A stretch of 12,417 bases of DNA from Acidobacteriota bacterium (GTDB taxonomy: Bacteria > Acidobacteriota > Thermoanaerobaculia > UBA5066). Below are positions 7,387 to 12,417 of this stretch, piece by piece (position 1 is the stretch's first letter; each line of letters begins with the position of its first letter). The notes below the pieces were generated by a model. It saw nothing but the letters and a program-made list of their open reading frames with translations, made no database searches and was not told the DNA's origin. The DNA is taken from contig JAEUQS010000601.1 of NCBI GenBank assembly GCA_016789625.1, positions 1 to 12,417 of the forward strand, read 5' to 3'. The position numbers and the translations under genes are program-made.

Positions 7387-8358
7387 CTACCTCACGAGCT
7401 CGTCCCAGGCGGCCTTTCCCACCCCGGCGAGCACCTTCTCGGTGACCTCGGTGGGCTTGCCGGAGTTCTTCACGAACGCCGCGATCACGAGGTGACCCTT
7501 GCCACCGGGGAGCGTCACGATGCCCACGTCGTTCGTCGCGACCCCGCGGTGAGAGCCGGTCTTGTCGCCCACGACCGTGCCTTTGGGGAGGAGCGCCCGC
7601 AGCCTTCGTCCCCCGGTCTCGTTGGCGCGGAGCGTCGCGAGCAGCCACTGCCGGTTCGCGTCGTTCAGGAGATCGCCCTTCACGAGCCGCGTCAGGAGCG
7701 TTGCCAGCGCGTCGGGGGTCGCCGTGTTCCTCTCGTCGAAGCCGAACGCCGCGTTCGCTTTCGCGCGCTCGGCCTGGGGCACCTTCGCGATCCTCGCGTC
7801 GATGCACGCGGGATCGCAGAGGCCGTCCGCAGGGGCGGGGCCGGCACCGCTCGACAGGAGGAAGACGTCGAGCTCCGCCAGGGAGATGTCGACGTCGAGA
7901 ATCGAGAGGCCCTTCAGGATCTTCGTCACGGCCGCGGGTCCGCCGAGCTTCGCGATGAAGAGGTCGGCCGCCGTGTTGTCGCTCTCGACGAGCATGCGCC
8001 GCACGACGTCGCGCACCGGGAGCTTCATCCCCGGTTTCCAGTCCCTCTCGATCGAGCCCACGGGGCGCACGAATCCCCGCGGGATCTCGAGGCTCTCGTC
8101 GAGATCGAGCTTCCCGGCCTCCACCTCGTGGAGCACGGCCACCGCGATGGGGAGCTTGAAGACGCTGGCCATGGGAAACCGGCCACGGGCGTTCATCTCC
8201 CACGTGCGCCCCGACTCCACGTGGCGCACCACGACGCCGAGGGTGCCGCCCGATTCGAGCGCGAGCTCGGCGAGCCGGGTGTCGAGAGCGCCGGCGGCCC
8301 AGGCCGGAGACGATGCGAGAAGCCAGCAGGCGAGCGTGAGAGGACGGCGAAGCGTCAC
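7387..8358 (-). CDS. Exported class A beta-lactamase-fold serine hydrolase with atypical omega-loop region
   Basis: 323 residues with a signal peptide (MTLRRPLTLACWLLASSPAWA, likely cut after Ala21), so periplasmic or extracellular. Class A motifs visible: SxxK as S65-V-F-K68, SDN at 126-128, and KTG at 266-268. DERNTATP (208-215) corresponds to the DERDTT segment. The SxxK-SDN and DER-KTG spacings match class A enzymes within one residue, but about 36 extra residues lie between SDN and DER, including a CDPAC pair (Cys181, Cys185). Counting back from DER, Asn202 matches Asn170 while Arg198, not Glu, falls at position 166; Glu197 is adjacent and Glu162 is an alternative. It may be a beta-lactamase with a rearranged omega loop or a hydrolase or peptidase of other specificity. 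The start is taken as GTG 8356-8358, since GGAGG (8364-8368) sits five bases upstream; the ATG at 8368-8370 overlaps that site. Confidence 0.9.
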   Translation of the reverse strand: MTLRRPLTLACWLLASSPAWAAGALDTRLAELALESGGTLGVVVRHVESGRTWEMNARGRFPMASVFKLPIAVAVLHEVEAGKLDLDESLEIPRGFVRPVGSIERDWKPGMKLPVRDVVRRMLVESDNTAADLFIAKLGGPAAVTKILKGLSILDVDISLAELDVFLLSSGAGPAPADGLCDPACIDARIAKVPQAERAKANAAFGFDERNTATPDALATLLTRLVKGDLLNDANRQWLLATLRANETGGRRLRALLPKGTVVGDKTGSHRGVATNDVGIVTLPGGKGHLVIAAFVKNSGKPTEVTEKVLAGVGKAAWDELVR

Positions 8359-8363
8359 GGGAA

Positions 8364-8368
8364 CCTCC
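8364..8368 (-). promoter_or_regulatory. Ribosome-binding site that decides the start of the beta-lactamase-fold gene
   Basis: GGAGG followed by five bases and GTG. An in-frame ATG overlaps the first G of this site, so using the ATG would put the best Shine-Dalgarno sequence in the area inside the coding region. The GTG also gives a more ordinary signal peptide (MTLRRP... rather than MEVPVTLRRP...). Confidence 0.65.
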
Positions 8369-8372
8369 ATTT

Positions 8373-8389
8373 GCGGAACGGCGTTCCGC
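8373..8389. promoter_or_regulatory. 17-bp perfect inverted repeat directly upstream of the beta-lactamase-fold gene
   Basis: GCGGAAC-GGC-GTTCCGC: seven-base arms and a three-base centre, ending five bases before the GGAGG ribosome-binding site. It could be a repressor operator or, in the transcript, a hairpin beside the ribosome-binding site. It does not resemble the TACA/TGTA BlaI operator. A nine-base word TTTGCGGAA overlaps its left arm (8370-8378) and recurs at 8499-8507 inside the end of the DinB-fold gene. Confidence 0.4.
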
Positions 8390-8455
8390 GCTTTCTGTGT
8401 GCCGGGCCGTTTGCACGCCGGGTGCCAGGAGAAGCGCCGGGGGGAGCGGTCCGAT

Positions 8456-8495
8456 GATCTCTGTTCCGGAGATTCCAGCTCCGTTTCAGAGAATC
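8456..8495 (-). terminator. Hairpin overlapping the DinB-fold gene stop codon, possible terminator
   Basis: Nested stems: GATCTCTG (8456-8463) pairs with CAGAGAATC (8487-8495) with one bulged base, and CGGAG (8467-8471) pairs with CTCCG (8479-8483) around a seven-base loop, with a three-base internal loop between the stems. It sits exactly at the end of the DinB-fold coding sequence (stop 8494-8496). No T-run follows on the minus strand, so it may be a T-less terminator or an mRNA 3'-end stabiliser. Confidence 0.35.
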
Positions 8496-9072
8496 AGGTT
8501 TGCGGAAAGCCGGGCGCCCGTTTCACGTTCTGGGCCTGCCACAGATGACGCCTCTCGTGAGCGGCCAGGATGAGGAGGCCCGCCCCGACGGTGAACGTGA
8601 CGAGCGGAACGAACGGGTTCGGGAAGTGGACGGAGTTGAGGTCCAGCTCGCTCGCGAGAGGCAGCAGGTTGCGGATCTCGTGGTTGGCCTGGAAGTACGC
8701 GTCGACGGCCGCCCGGGGGCCGCGGGCGAGCGGCGGGACGATCTTCTTCGGAGCCGGCATCTTCCACTTCGGGGGAGGCTCGAGCGTTCCGATGAACAAG
8801 CGTTCGTAGAACTTCGGGGAGAGGCCGGAGAACGGACGGGCACCCTTGGCCCTCGCCTTCTCCATCGCCTTCGTCATCGGGCCCGCGTACTCGTGGCTCG
8901 CGATGGCGAGGTGGTCGAGGCAGTGCGCGATGCTCCAGGAGCCGGGCTTGGGCTGGAACGCGAGCTGCCTGTCCGAGAGGCCGGCGACGAGGCTCTCGGC
9001 GGCCCGGCCCGAGGTCGCGTACGCGTCCCGGATCTTCCGGAGGTCCTCGGGGAGCGAGATCGAGCGTGCCAT
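8494..9072 (-). CDS. DinB-fold (DinB_2-like) putative metal-dependent protein
   Basis: 192 residues, a usual length for the DinB/YfiT four-helix-bundle superfamily. The three expected metal-ligand histidines are present: His54 in SIAHCLDHL and His172/His176 in AAHERRHLWQAQNV. The segment FQPKPGSWSIAHCLDHLA (39-56) is the characteristic W-S-hydrophobic-x-x-x-hydrophobic-x-H helix. Members are thiol-dependent transferases or DNA-damage-induced proteins of mostly unknown substrate; nothing here specifies which. There is no signal peptide. The start ATG at 9070-9072 has no ribosome-binding site. A 16-codon ORF ending four bases upstream, itself overlapping the orn stop, could deliver ribosomes by re-initiation. 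It lies in the same reading frame as orn but is separated by the orn stop and 18 codons. Confidence 0.87.
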   Translation of the reverse strand: MARSISLPEDLRKIRDAYATSGRAAESLVAGLSDRQLAFQPKPGSWSIAHCLDHLAIASHEYAGPMTKAMEKARAKGARPFSGLSPKFYERLFIGTLEPPPKWKMPAPKKIVPPLARGPRAAVDAYFQANHEIRNLLPLASELDLNSVHFPNPFVPLVTFTVGAGLLILAAHERRHLWQAQNVKRAPGFPQT

Positions 9073-9076
9073 TCGT

Positions 9077-9127
9077 CTAGAGCGCTGCCGGCCCGAAGGG
9101 CTGCGGGACGAGGTTCTCCCCGGCCAT
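9077..9127 (-). CDS. Candidate 16-codon micro-ORF between orn and the DinB-fold gene
   Basis: ATG at 9125-9127 overlaps the orn TGA (9127-9129) by one base in TGATG and runs 16 codons (MAGENLVPQPFGPAAL) to TAG at 9077-9079, four bases before the DinB-fold ATG. Its end FGPAAL mirrors the orn end FKPAGL, because a 14-base direct repeat covers both. It may be a real coupling ORF, a remnant of a local duplication, or chance. It is too short to judge by composition. Confidence 0.25.
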   Translation of the reverse strand: MAGENLVPQPFGPAAL

Positions 9128-9142
9128 CAGAGCCCTGCCGGC
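9079..9142. repeat. 14-base direct repeat flanking the orn/DinB junction
   Basis: AGAGCGCTGCCGGC (9079-9092) and AGAGCCCTGCCGGC (9129-9142), 13 of 14 identical, 50 bases apart. On the minus strand each copy ends at a stop codon: TGA of orn in one and TAG of the micro-ORF in the other. This suggests a short duplication of the orn 3' end. Confidence 0.6.
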
Positions 9143-9678
9143 TTGAACAGCTTCGTGCGGTAGTGGCGAAGCTCGTCCAGGCTCTCGCGGATGTCGGAGA
9201 GAGCGGTGTGATCCTCACGGGTCTTGATGAAGCCCTGCTCGCCCGGGTACCAGGCCTTGTGCAGGATCTTCAGCGTCGTGACGTCGAGGAGCCGGTAGTG
9301 GAGGTACCTCTCGAAGCCCGGCATGTGGCGCGCGAGGAACCCGCGATCCACGTACACGGAGCTGCCCGCGAGGATCGCCTCGCCGGGTCCCGAGAAGCGC
9401 GAGACGAGCGCGAGCGCGTCGCGCTCCACCTCGGCCAGCGCATGCGGCGACTTGCGCACCCTCTCGAGGAGCCCGTTTCGCGTGTGCATGTCGCGCACGA
9501 CCGGGACCATGCGCGAGAGAACGTCCTCGGGCTGCCAGATGGCCCGTTCCATCTCGGCCTTGGGACGGAGGTCCGGACCCGTGACGATGATCCCGATCTC
9601 GATGATGGCGCACGTCGTGGTGTCGAGACCGGTCATCTCGAGGTCCAGCCAGACGAAGCAGGGCTCGTTGGCGCTCAT
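9127..9678 (-). CDS. orn: Oligoribonuclease
   Basis: 183 residues, the standard Orn length. It is a cytoplasmic DEDDh 3'-5' exonuclease that finishes RNA decay by hydrolysing dinucleotides, including pGpG from c-di-GMP breakdown. The catalytic residues are visible: Asp12 and Glu14 in WLDLEMTGLD, Asp111 in VYVDRGFL, His157 and Asp162 in REDHTALSDIRESLDEL. The stretch HYRLLDVTTLKIL (127-139) is the conserved family region after the second Asp. The start ATG is at 9676-9678 with no ribosome-binding site; TAACAT ends nine bases before it, suggesting a leaderless transcript. It appears to be first in a transcript with the DinB-fold gene downstream and is divergent from the exported SRPBCC-domain gene. 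Confidence 0.96.
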   Translation of the reverse strand: MSANEPCFVWLDLEMTGLDTTTCAIIEIGIIVTGPDLRPKAEMERAIWQPEDVLSRMVPVVRDMHTRNGLLERVRKSPHALAEVERDALALVSRFSGPGEAILAGSSVYVDRGFLARHMPGFERYLHYRLLDVTTLKILHKAWYPGEQGFIKTREDHTALSDIRESLDELRHYRTKLFKPAGL

Positions 9679-9733
9679 AGAGCGTGGATGTTACTTGCCT
9701 CGGCCCGTTCCCACGGAGAGACTCGGCGTTCTG
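9679..9733. promoter_or_regulatory. Divergent promoter region between orn and the exported SRPBCC-domain gene
   Basis: On the minus strand, TAACAT (9688-9693) lies nine bases before the orn ATG with no ribosome-binding site. On the plus strand GGAGAG (9714-9719) precedes the chosen GTG at 9734 by 14 bases, rather far for a ribosome-binding site. No clear plus-strand promoter is seen. Confidence 0.35.
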
Positions 9734-10873
9734 GTGAGAGCTTCCACGGTCCTCTTGGCGGCGGTCATCAACGCGGCGCCCTTCGCTGCCGAGGCGCAGG
9801 CCCGTCAGGCCGCATCTCCGGCGGCCGAGGCGGGGCTTCCCGAGCTCCACGTGGTGCGGCGCGTGAGCCTGGGTCCCACGTATTCCTGCCGGCCCCCTGC
9901 GGACTTCGCTCGCGGCTACGCCGGCACGGCTCTCTTCCTCTCCGACGCCTCGCGGAGCCGCAACGCCCCCGAGCTCCTGTTCGACGGCGCCTGCGGAAGC
10001 CTGGACACGTTCTCCGCGAACCTCACGGGAGACGACTTCTCTCTCATCGCCGACCTCGGGCCGAACGTCCCCATCGAGGAGGTCAGCGCCCACCGCGCGC
10101 TCAACTGGCGATCCCTTGCGACCGCGGAGTCGTTCTCGCGGTTCGTCTCGGAGATCCCCGTCGTCGAGGGGCACACCTACGCGGTCGTCCTCAACTCGCA
10201 GGAGCGGCGGGGTCTCTTCGTCCTCACCGTGAACCGCTGGGTGCCCAACGTGCGCGTGGACCTCTCCTACGCCGTGAAGCACTACCAGCTCCTGCGCACG
10301 CCCTCGGCCTTCGCTCCGGGCTTCAGCTGGGAGAACGGCAACGCCTCGCGGGGCGTGGATCCCCTCGTACGCGTGGAGGGCGAGTTCCTCGTCGTCGAGA
10401 AGGAGGTCCTCCTGAACGCGCCCGTCTCGGCCGTCTGGCGCGCCTTCACGGTGTCGAGCGAAGCCCAGTGGCTCGCCCCCTCGATGGAGGTCGAGGCCCG
10501 GCCCGGCGGAAGGTGGGGCTCGCGAGCGCCAGGAGCTTCGGCTCCGCCCGTGCCGGGCTCCGCACCCGTCCTCCTGGGCGGGGGAAAGCCGCGCAAGGAG
10601 CCCGGGAAGTCCGAACGGACCGCCCCGGGCAGTCCCACGGGACTGTCCGGGCGCGTGCTGTCCCTCGTTCCGCTCGAGCAGATCTCGGTGACGGGAGAGA
10701 TCGAAGGCTCCTGGGTGACGTGGCGCCTCTTTCCGCTCGAGGGCGGCAAGACGCGCGTCGTCTACACGGGCACCGGCTCGTCCGCGGAGTGGAAGAAGGG
10801 CTACCGGAAAGTCGTCGACGAGCTCGACGCACCGCTCGCCAGACTGCGCGCCCGGTTTCCGGCCCAGCGGTGA
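9734..10873 (+). CDS. Exported protein with novel N-terminal domain and AHSA1/SRPBCC-like C-terminal domain
   Basis: 379 residues. A signal peptide (VLLAAVINAAPFAAEAQA, likely cut near residue 23) points to export. Residues about 36-190 form an unrecognised, probably beta-rich domain with Cys52 and Cys87 available for a disulfide. Residues about 217-375 resemble AHSA1/SRPBCC ligand-binding domains: EVLLNAPVSAVWRAFT (224-239), AQWLAPSMEVEARPGGRW (244-261), GRVLSLVPLEQISVTGE (306-322), then VTWRLFPLEGGKTRVVYTGTG and a C-terminal helix. Between GGRW and GRVL lie about 40 Pro/Gly/Ser/Lys-rich residues (about 263-303), far more than the family usually has there; the DNA carries hairpins. AHSA1-type domains are normally cytoplasmic, so export is unusual. 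Start GTG 9734 is chosen for the signal peptide; TTG 9695 is an alternative. Its stop overlaps the next GTG, so it is probably co-translated with the O-antigen-ligase-like protein. Confidence 0.8.
   Translation: MRASTVLLAAVINAAPFAAEAQARQAASPAAEAGLPELHVVRRVSLGPTYSCRPPADFARGYAGTALFLSDASRSRNAPELLFDGACGSLDTFSANLTGDDFSLIADLGPNVPIEEVSAHRALNWRSLATAESFSRFVSEIPVVEGHTYAVVLNSQERRGLFVLTVNRWVPNVRVDLSYAVKHYQLLRTPSAFAPGFSWENGNASRGVDPLVRVEGEFLVVEKEVLLNAPVSAVWRAFTVSSEAQWLAPSMEVEARPGGRWGSRAPGASAPPVPGSAPVLLGGGKPRKEPGKSERTAPGSPTGLSGRVLSLVPLEQISVTGEIEGSWVTWRLFPLEGGKTRVVYTGTGSSAEWKKGYRKVVDELDAPLARLRARFPAQR
10532..10545 (+). repeat. Small TTCG-loop hairpin inside the AHSA1-domain insert
   Basis: GGAGC-TTCG-GCTCC: a perfect five-base stem with a UUCG-type tetraloop in RNA, lying at the start of the in-frame insert of the exported SRPBCC-domain gene. 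It is short enough to be chance in GC-rich DNA and is noted because a second, stronger hairpin lies at the other end of the same insert. Confidence 0.35.
10624..10651 (+). repeat. 13-bp-stem palindrome inside the AHSA1-domain insert, REP-like
   Basis: CCCGGGCAGTCCC (10624-10636), AC, GGGACTGTCCGGG (10639-10651). All 13 positions pair, counting one G-U wobble (10629/10646). It sits at the 3' end of the Pro/Gly-rich in-frame insert in the exported SRPBCC-domain gene. The core GGGACTGTCC resembles palindromes I associate with REP/RAYT elements in some high-GC bacteria. That resemblance is from memory and unverified, and no transposase lies in the window. Confidence 0.6.
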
Positions 10874-12285
10874 GTGAAGGGTTGAAGGACGGCCTCGCCG
10901 TTCGGGCGCTGCGGGCGCTCGCCCTCGCGGGGCTCGCGAGCTCGGTGTTCCTGGGCCCCGTTGCCCACGGCGCGGTGCTGCCGGCCGGCCTGTTGCCGCT
11001 CCTCGCTCTCGTCTTCACCTCGGCCGCGGTGGCGGTGGCGGTGACGCCGTTGCCGGCAAGGAGCAGTCCCGTGTGGCCGCTCGTCCTCGGCCCGGCCGCG
11101 CTCGCGGGCCTCGGGCTGCTCACGCTCGTCCCGCTCCCCTTGGCGGTCGTGAAGGTGCTGAGCCCCGTCGCGGCCTCCCTTCAGAAGGATGCCGCGGAGG
11201 TCCTCACGGCGTTCGAAGCGACGCCGACCGTCACCTACCGGCTGTCGATCGCGCCCGCCGAGACCGGGACCGTGGTGCTCCTCGCGCTCGGCCTCTCGTT
11301 CGCCGCGCTCGCGAGCGCTCTCCTCTCGAGGTCGAGGGCCGCGCGCCGGATCCTCGTGCTGTCGGTCCTCGGCTCCGCGCTGGCGCAGGTCGTCATCGCG
11401 CTCGCCGGGGAAACCCCGCGGCCGGCGCGCCTCCACGGCTCCTTCGTGAACCCCAACAACTTCGCGGGCTTTCTCCAGCTCGGCATGGGCGTCGCGTCGG
11501 GACTCGTGTGGCTCGCCTCGCGGAGGGGCCGCACCCTCGAGCGGCGCGTTCTGTACACCGTGCTCGCGGCGCTTCCGTGGGGCGCCCTGGCGGCGGGCAT
11601 CGGGCTCTCCCGTTCGCGGGGCGGGTTCCTCGGCGCGGCCGCGGGGCTCGCCGTCGCTCTGGCCCTGGCCATCTGGAAGCTGCGGAGGGGTGAAGGCAGG
11701 TTGCGCGCGGCGGCGGGGACCGCCGGGGCCGTGGCTCTGTCGCTGGCGTTGGTCTTCGCCGCTTCGGTCACGGGTGCCGTGCCGCTCGCGCGCTTCCTCG
11801 AGAGCGACAGCGATCTCCTCGCGGCCGACGGGCGCGTGCTCCTCTGGAAGGCCTCTTTCGCCGCGTTCCTCGATTCACCCGTTCTCGGGCTCGGGCTGGG
11901 GGCGTTTCGCGAGGCCTTCCGGGCCCACCAGCCCCGCGGGATCCAGGGGCTCGTGGAGCAGGCCCACTCGGAGCCGCTCCAGATGCTCGTGACGGGCGGC
12001 CTCGTGGGGGCCGCGCTCTCCGCCGCGCTCCTCGGGCTCGTCGTCTCGGGGCTGCTGCGGCTCCTGGCCGCAGAGCGGCACCGCGAGGAGAGCGCGCTCC
12101 TCGTGGGCAGCGCCGCGGCCCTCGCCGCGCTCCTCGGTCACGGGCTCTTCGAGTTCAACTTCTCGATTCCGGCCATCCCGCTCGCGCTCTCCGTGCTGCT
12201 CGGGGCGGCCCTCGCGTCGGGCGAGAGCGAAACCGTCACGGGCCCGCCGGCCAGCACGCGAACGCGCACCGAACGGCTGCCCTGA
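10870..12285 (+). CDS. O-antigen ligase/polymerase family (Wzy_C/RfaL-like) membrane protein
   Basis: 471 residues with roughly ten to twelve membrane segments. Family landmarks are visible in order: the HGSFVNPNNFAGFL motif (189-202), which opens the conserved block; GLSRSRGGFLGA (245-256); the large external loop with DGRVLLWKASFAAFLDSPVLGLGLGAF (320-346); and AHSEPLQMLVTGGLVGAAL (365-383), with His366 at the usual position of the functional histidine. Members transfer or polymerise glycans (lipopolysaccharide O-antigen, capsule, protein O-glycans) at the outer face of the inner membrane; which is not resolvable here. No glycosyltransferase cluster is in view. The start GTG at 10870-10872 overlaps the preceding stop as GTGA and no separate ribosome-binding site is seen, so translation is probably coupled. 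The last 25 or so residues after the final helix are hydrophilic (ETVTGPPASTRTRTERLP). Confidence 0.9.
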   Translation: MSEGLKDGLAVRALRALALAGLASSVFLGPVAHGAVLPAGLLPLLALVFTSAAVAVAVTPLPARSSPVWPLVLGPAALAGLGLLTLVPLPLAVVKVLSPVAASLQKDAAEVLTAFEATPTVTYRLSIAPAETGTVVLLALGLSFAALASALLSRSRAARRILVLSVLGSALAQVVIALAGETPRPARLHGSFVNPNNFAGFLQLGMGVASGLVWLASRRGRTLERRVLYTVLAALPWGALAAGIGLSRSRGGFLGAAAGLAVALALAIWKLRRGEGRLRAAAGTAGAVALSLALVFAASVTGAVPLARFLESDSDLLAADGRVLLWKASFAAFLDSPVLGLGLGAFREAFRAHQPRGIQGLVEQAHSEPLQMLVTGGLVGAALSAALLGLVVSGLLRLLAAERHREESALLVGSAAALAALLGHGLFEFNFSIPAIPLALSVLLGAALASGESETVTGPPASTRTRTERLP

Positions 12286-12417
12286 CGGGCGGGCAGATCC
12301 ACGCGGAGCCGTGAAGCTCCCGCGGGAACGACACGCGCTCCGCTGCGTCCCGTTCCCTCCCCCCACGCGACGAGAGAGTCCACGGCCGCGTCGAGCTGGA
12401 ACGGGATGCGCTCGGCG
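12138..12417 (-). CDS. Possible C-terminal part of an unknown gene entering from the right edge
   Basis: A minus-strand frame open from the right edge to TGA at 12138-12140 gives 92 residues. The part outside the ligase gene (12286-12417) reads as normal protein with strongly G/C-ending codons (AERIPFQLDAAVDSLVAWGE, then SGARVVPAGASRLRVDLPA), while the other frames there are Arg/Ser-rich. The part overlapping the ligase gene starts plausibly (SVRVRVLAGGPVTVSLS, strand-like) and then degenerates. If real, it overlaps the convergent O-antigen-ligase-like gene by about 148 bases. A frameshift or a stop misread nearer 12286 would also explain it. The function is not recognised. Confidence 0.45.
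   Translation of the reverse strand, partial: AERIPFQLDAAVDSLVAWGEGTGRSGARVVPAGASRLRVDLPARQGSRSVRVRVLAGGPVTVSLSPDARAAPSSTESASGMAGIEKLNSKSP

Noticed and set aside
7368..7395. Six-base inverted repeat between the convergent DUF4337 and beta-lactamase-fold genes as a bidirectional terminator
   Set aside because: GTGAGG/CCTCAC with a 16-base loop and no T-tract on either side is too weak to call.
8500..10869. Very long plus-strand open frame running from 8500 up to the O-antigen-ligase-like gene
   Set aside because: Its translation before 10870 is Arg/Glu/Gly-rich and antisense to the DinB-fold and orn genes, then out of frame with the SRPBCC-domain gene. Only the part from GTG 10870 shows family motifs.
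1..12417. CRISPR array, tRNA/rRNA, insertion sequence, phage or toxin-antitoxin module
   Set aside because: I looked for regular repeats, tRNA-like cloverleaf ends, transposase motifs and small paired genes and found none. The only palindromes are the isolated ones listed.

Overview
The window is a GC-rich, gene-dense bacterial chromosome segment. Start codons are often GTG, several genes overlap by four bases (GTGA), and most intergenic gaps are under 70 bases. The gene mix (two-component-type propeller protein, DUF4337 protein, proline iminopeptidase, oligoribonuclease, DinB-fold protein, O-antigen-ligase-like protein) would suit an Acidobacteriota-like or another high-GC soil or sediment lineage. 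That placement is inference, because no rRNA or marker gene is present. I see no tRNA, rRNA, CRISPR array, IS element, phage gene or recognisable defence system.

Left part (1-5340, minus strand): an apparent operon read right to left. It starts with a phosphohexomutase (3616-5340), followed by a small polytopic membrane protein (3020-3619), an ankyrin-repeat protein (2280-3023), and a secreted propeller sensor protein cut by the left edge (1-2216). The first three are joined by GTGA stop/start overlaps; the fourth follows after 63 bases.

Middle part (5341-9678): a divergent 54-base spacer leads to proline iminopeptidase (5395-6348, plus). A small uncharacterised soluble protein (6356-6793, minus) is convergent with it and divergent from a DUF4337 membrane protein (6844-7371, plus). 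Then follow on the minus strand an exported class A beta-lactamase-fold serine hydrolase (7387-8358), a DinB-fold protein (8494-9072) and oligoribonuclease (9127-9678). A 16-codon micro-ORF links the last two.

Right part (9734-12417): an exported protein whose C-terminal half is an AHSA1/SRPBCC-like domain (9734-10873, plus) overlaps by GTGA with a polytopic O-antigen-ligase/polymerase-family protein (10870-12285, plus). A probable gene fragment enters from the right edge on the minus strand.

Most of the window is ordinary housekeeping and envelope content. The points most worth a second look are: the beta-lactamase homologue, in which counting from two fixed motifs puts Arg rather than Glu at the position of Glu166 behind an insertion of about 36 residues; the AHSA1-like domain, interrupted by a Pro/Gly-rich in-frame insert carrying a 13-bp hairpin that resembles a REP-type palindrome; the orn/micro-ORF/DinB junction with its 14-base direct repeat; and a recurrent TANNNT hexamer 7-10 bases before SD-less start codons, which suggests leaderless transcription.
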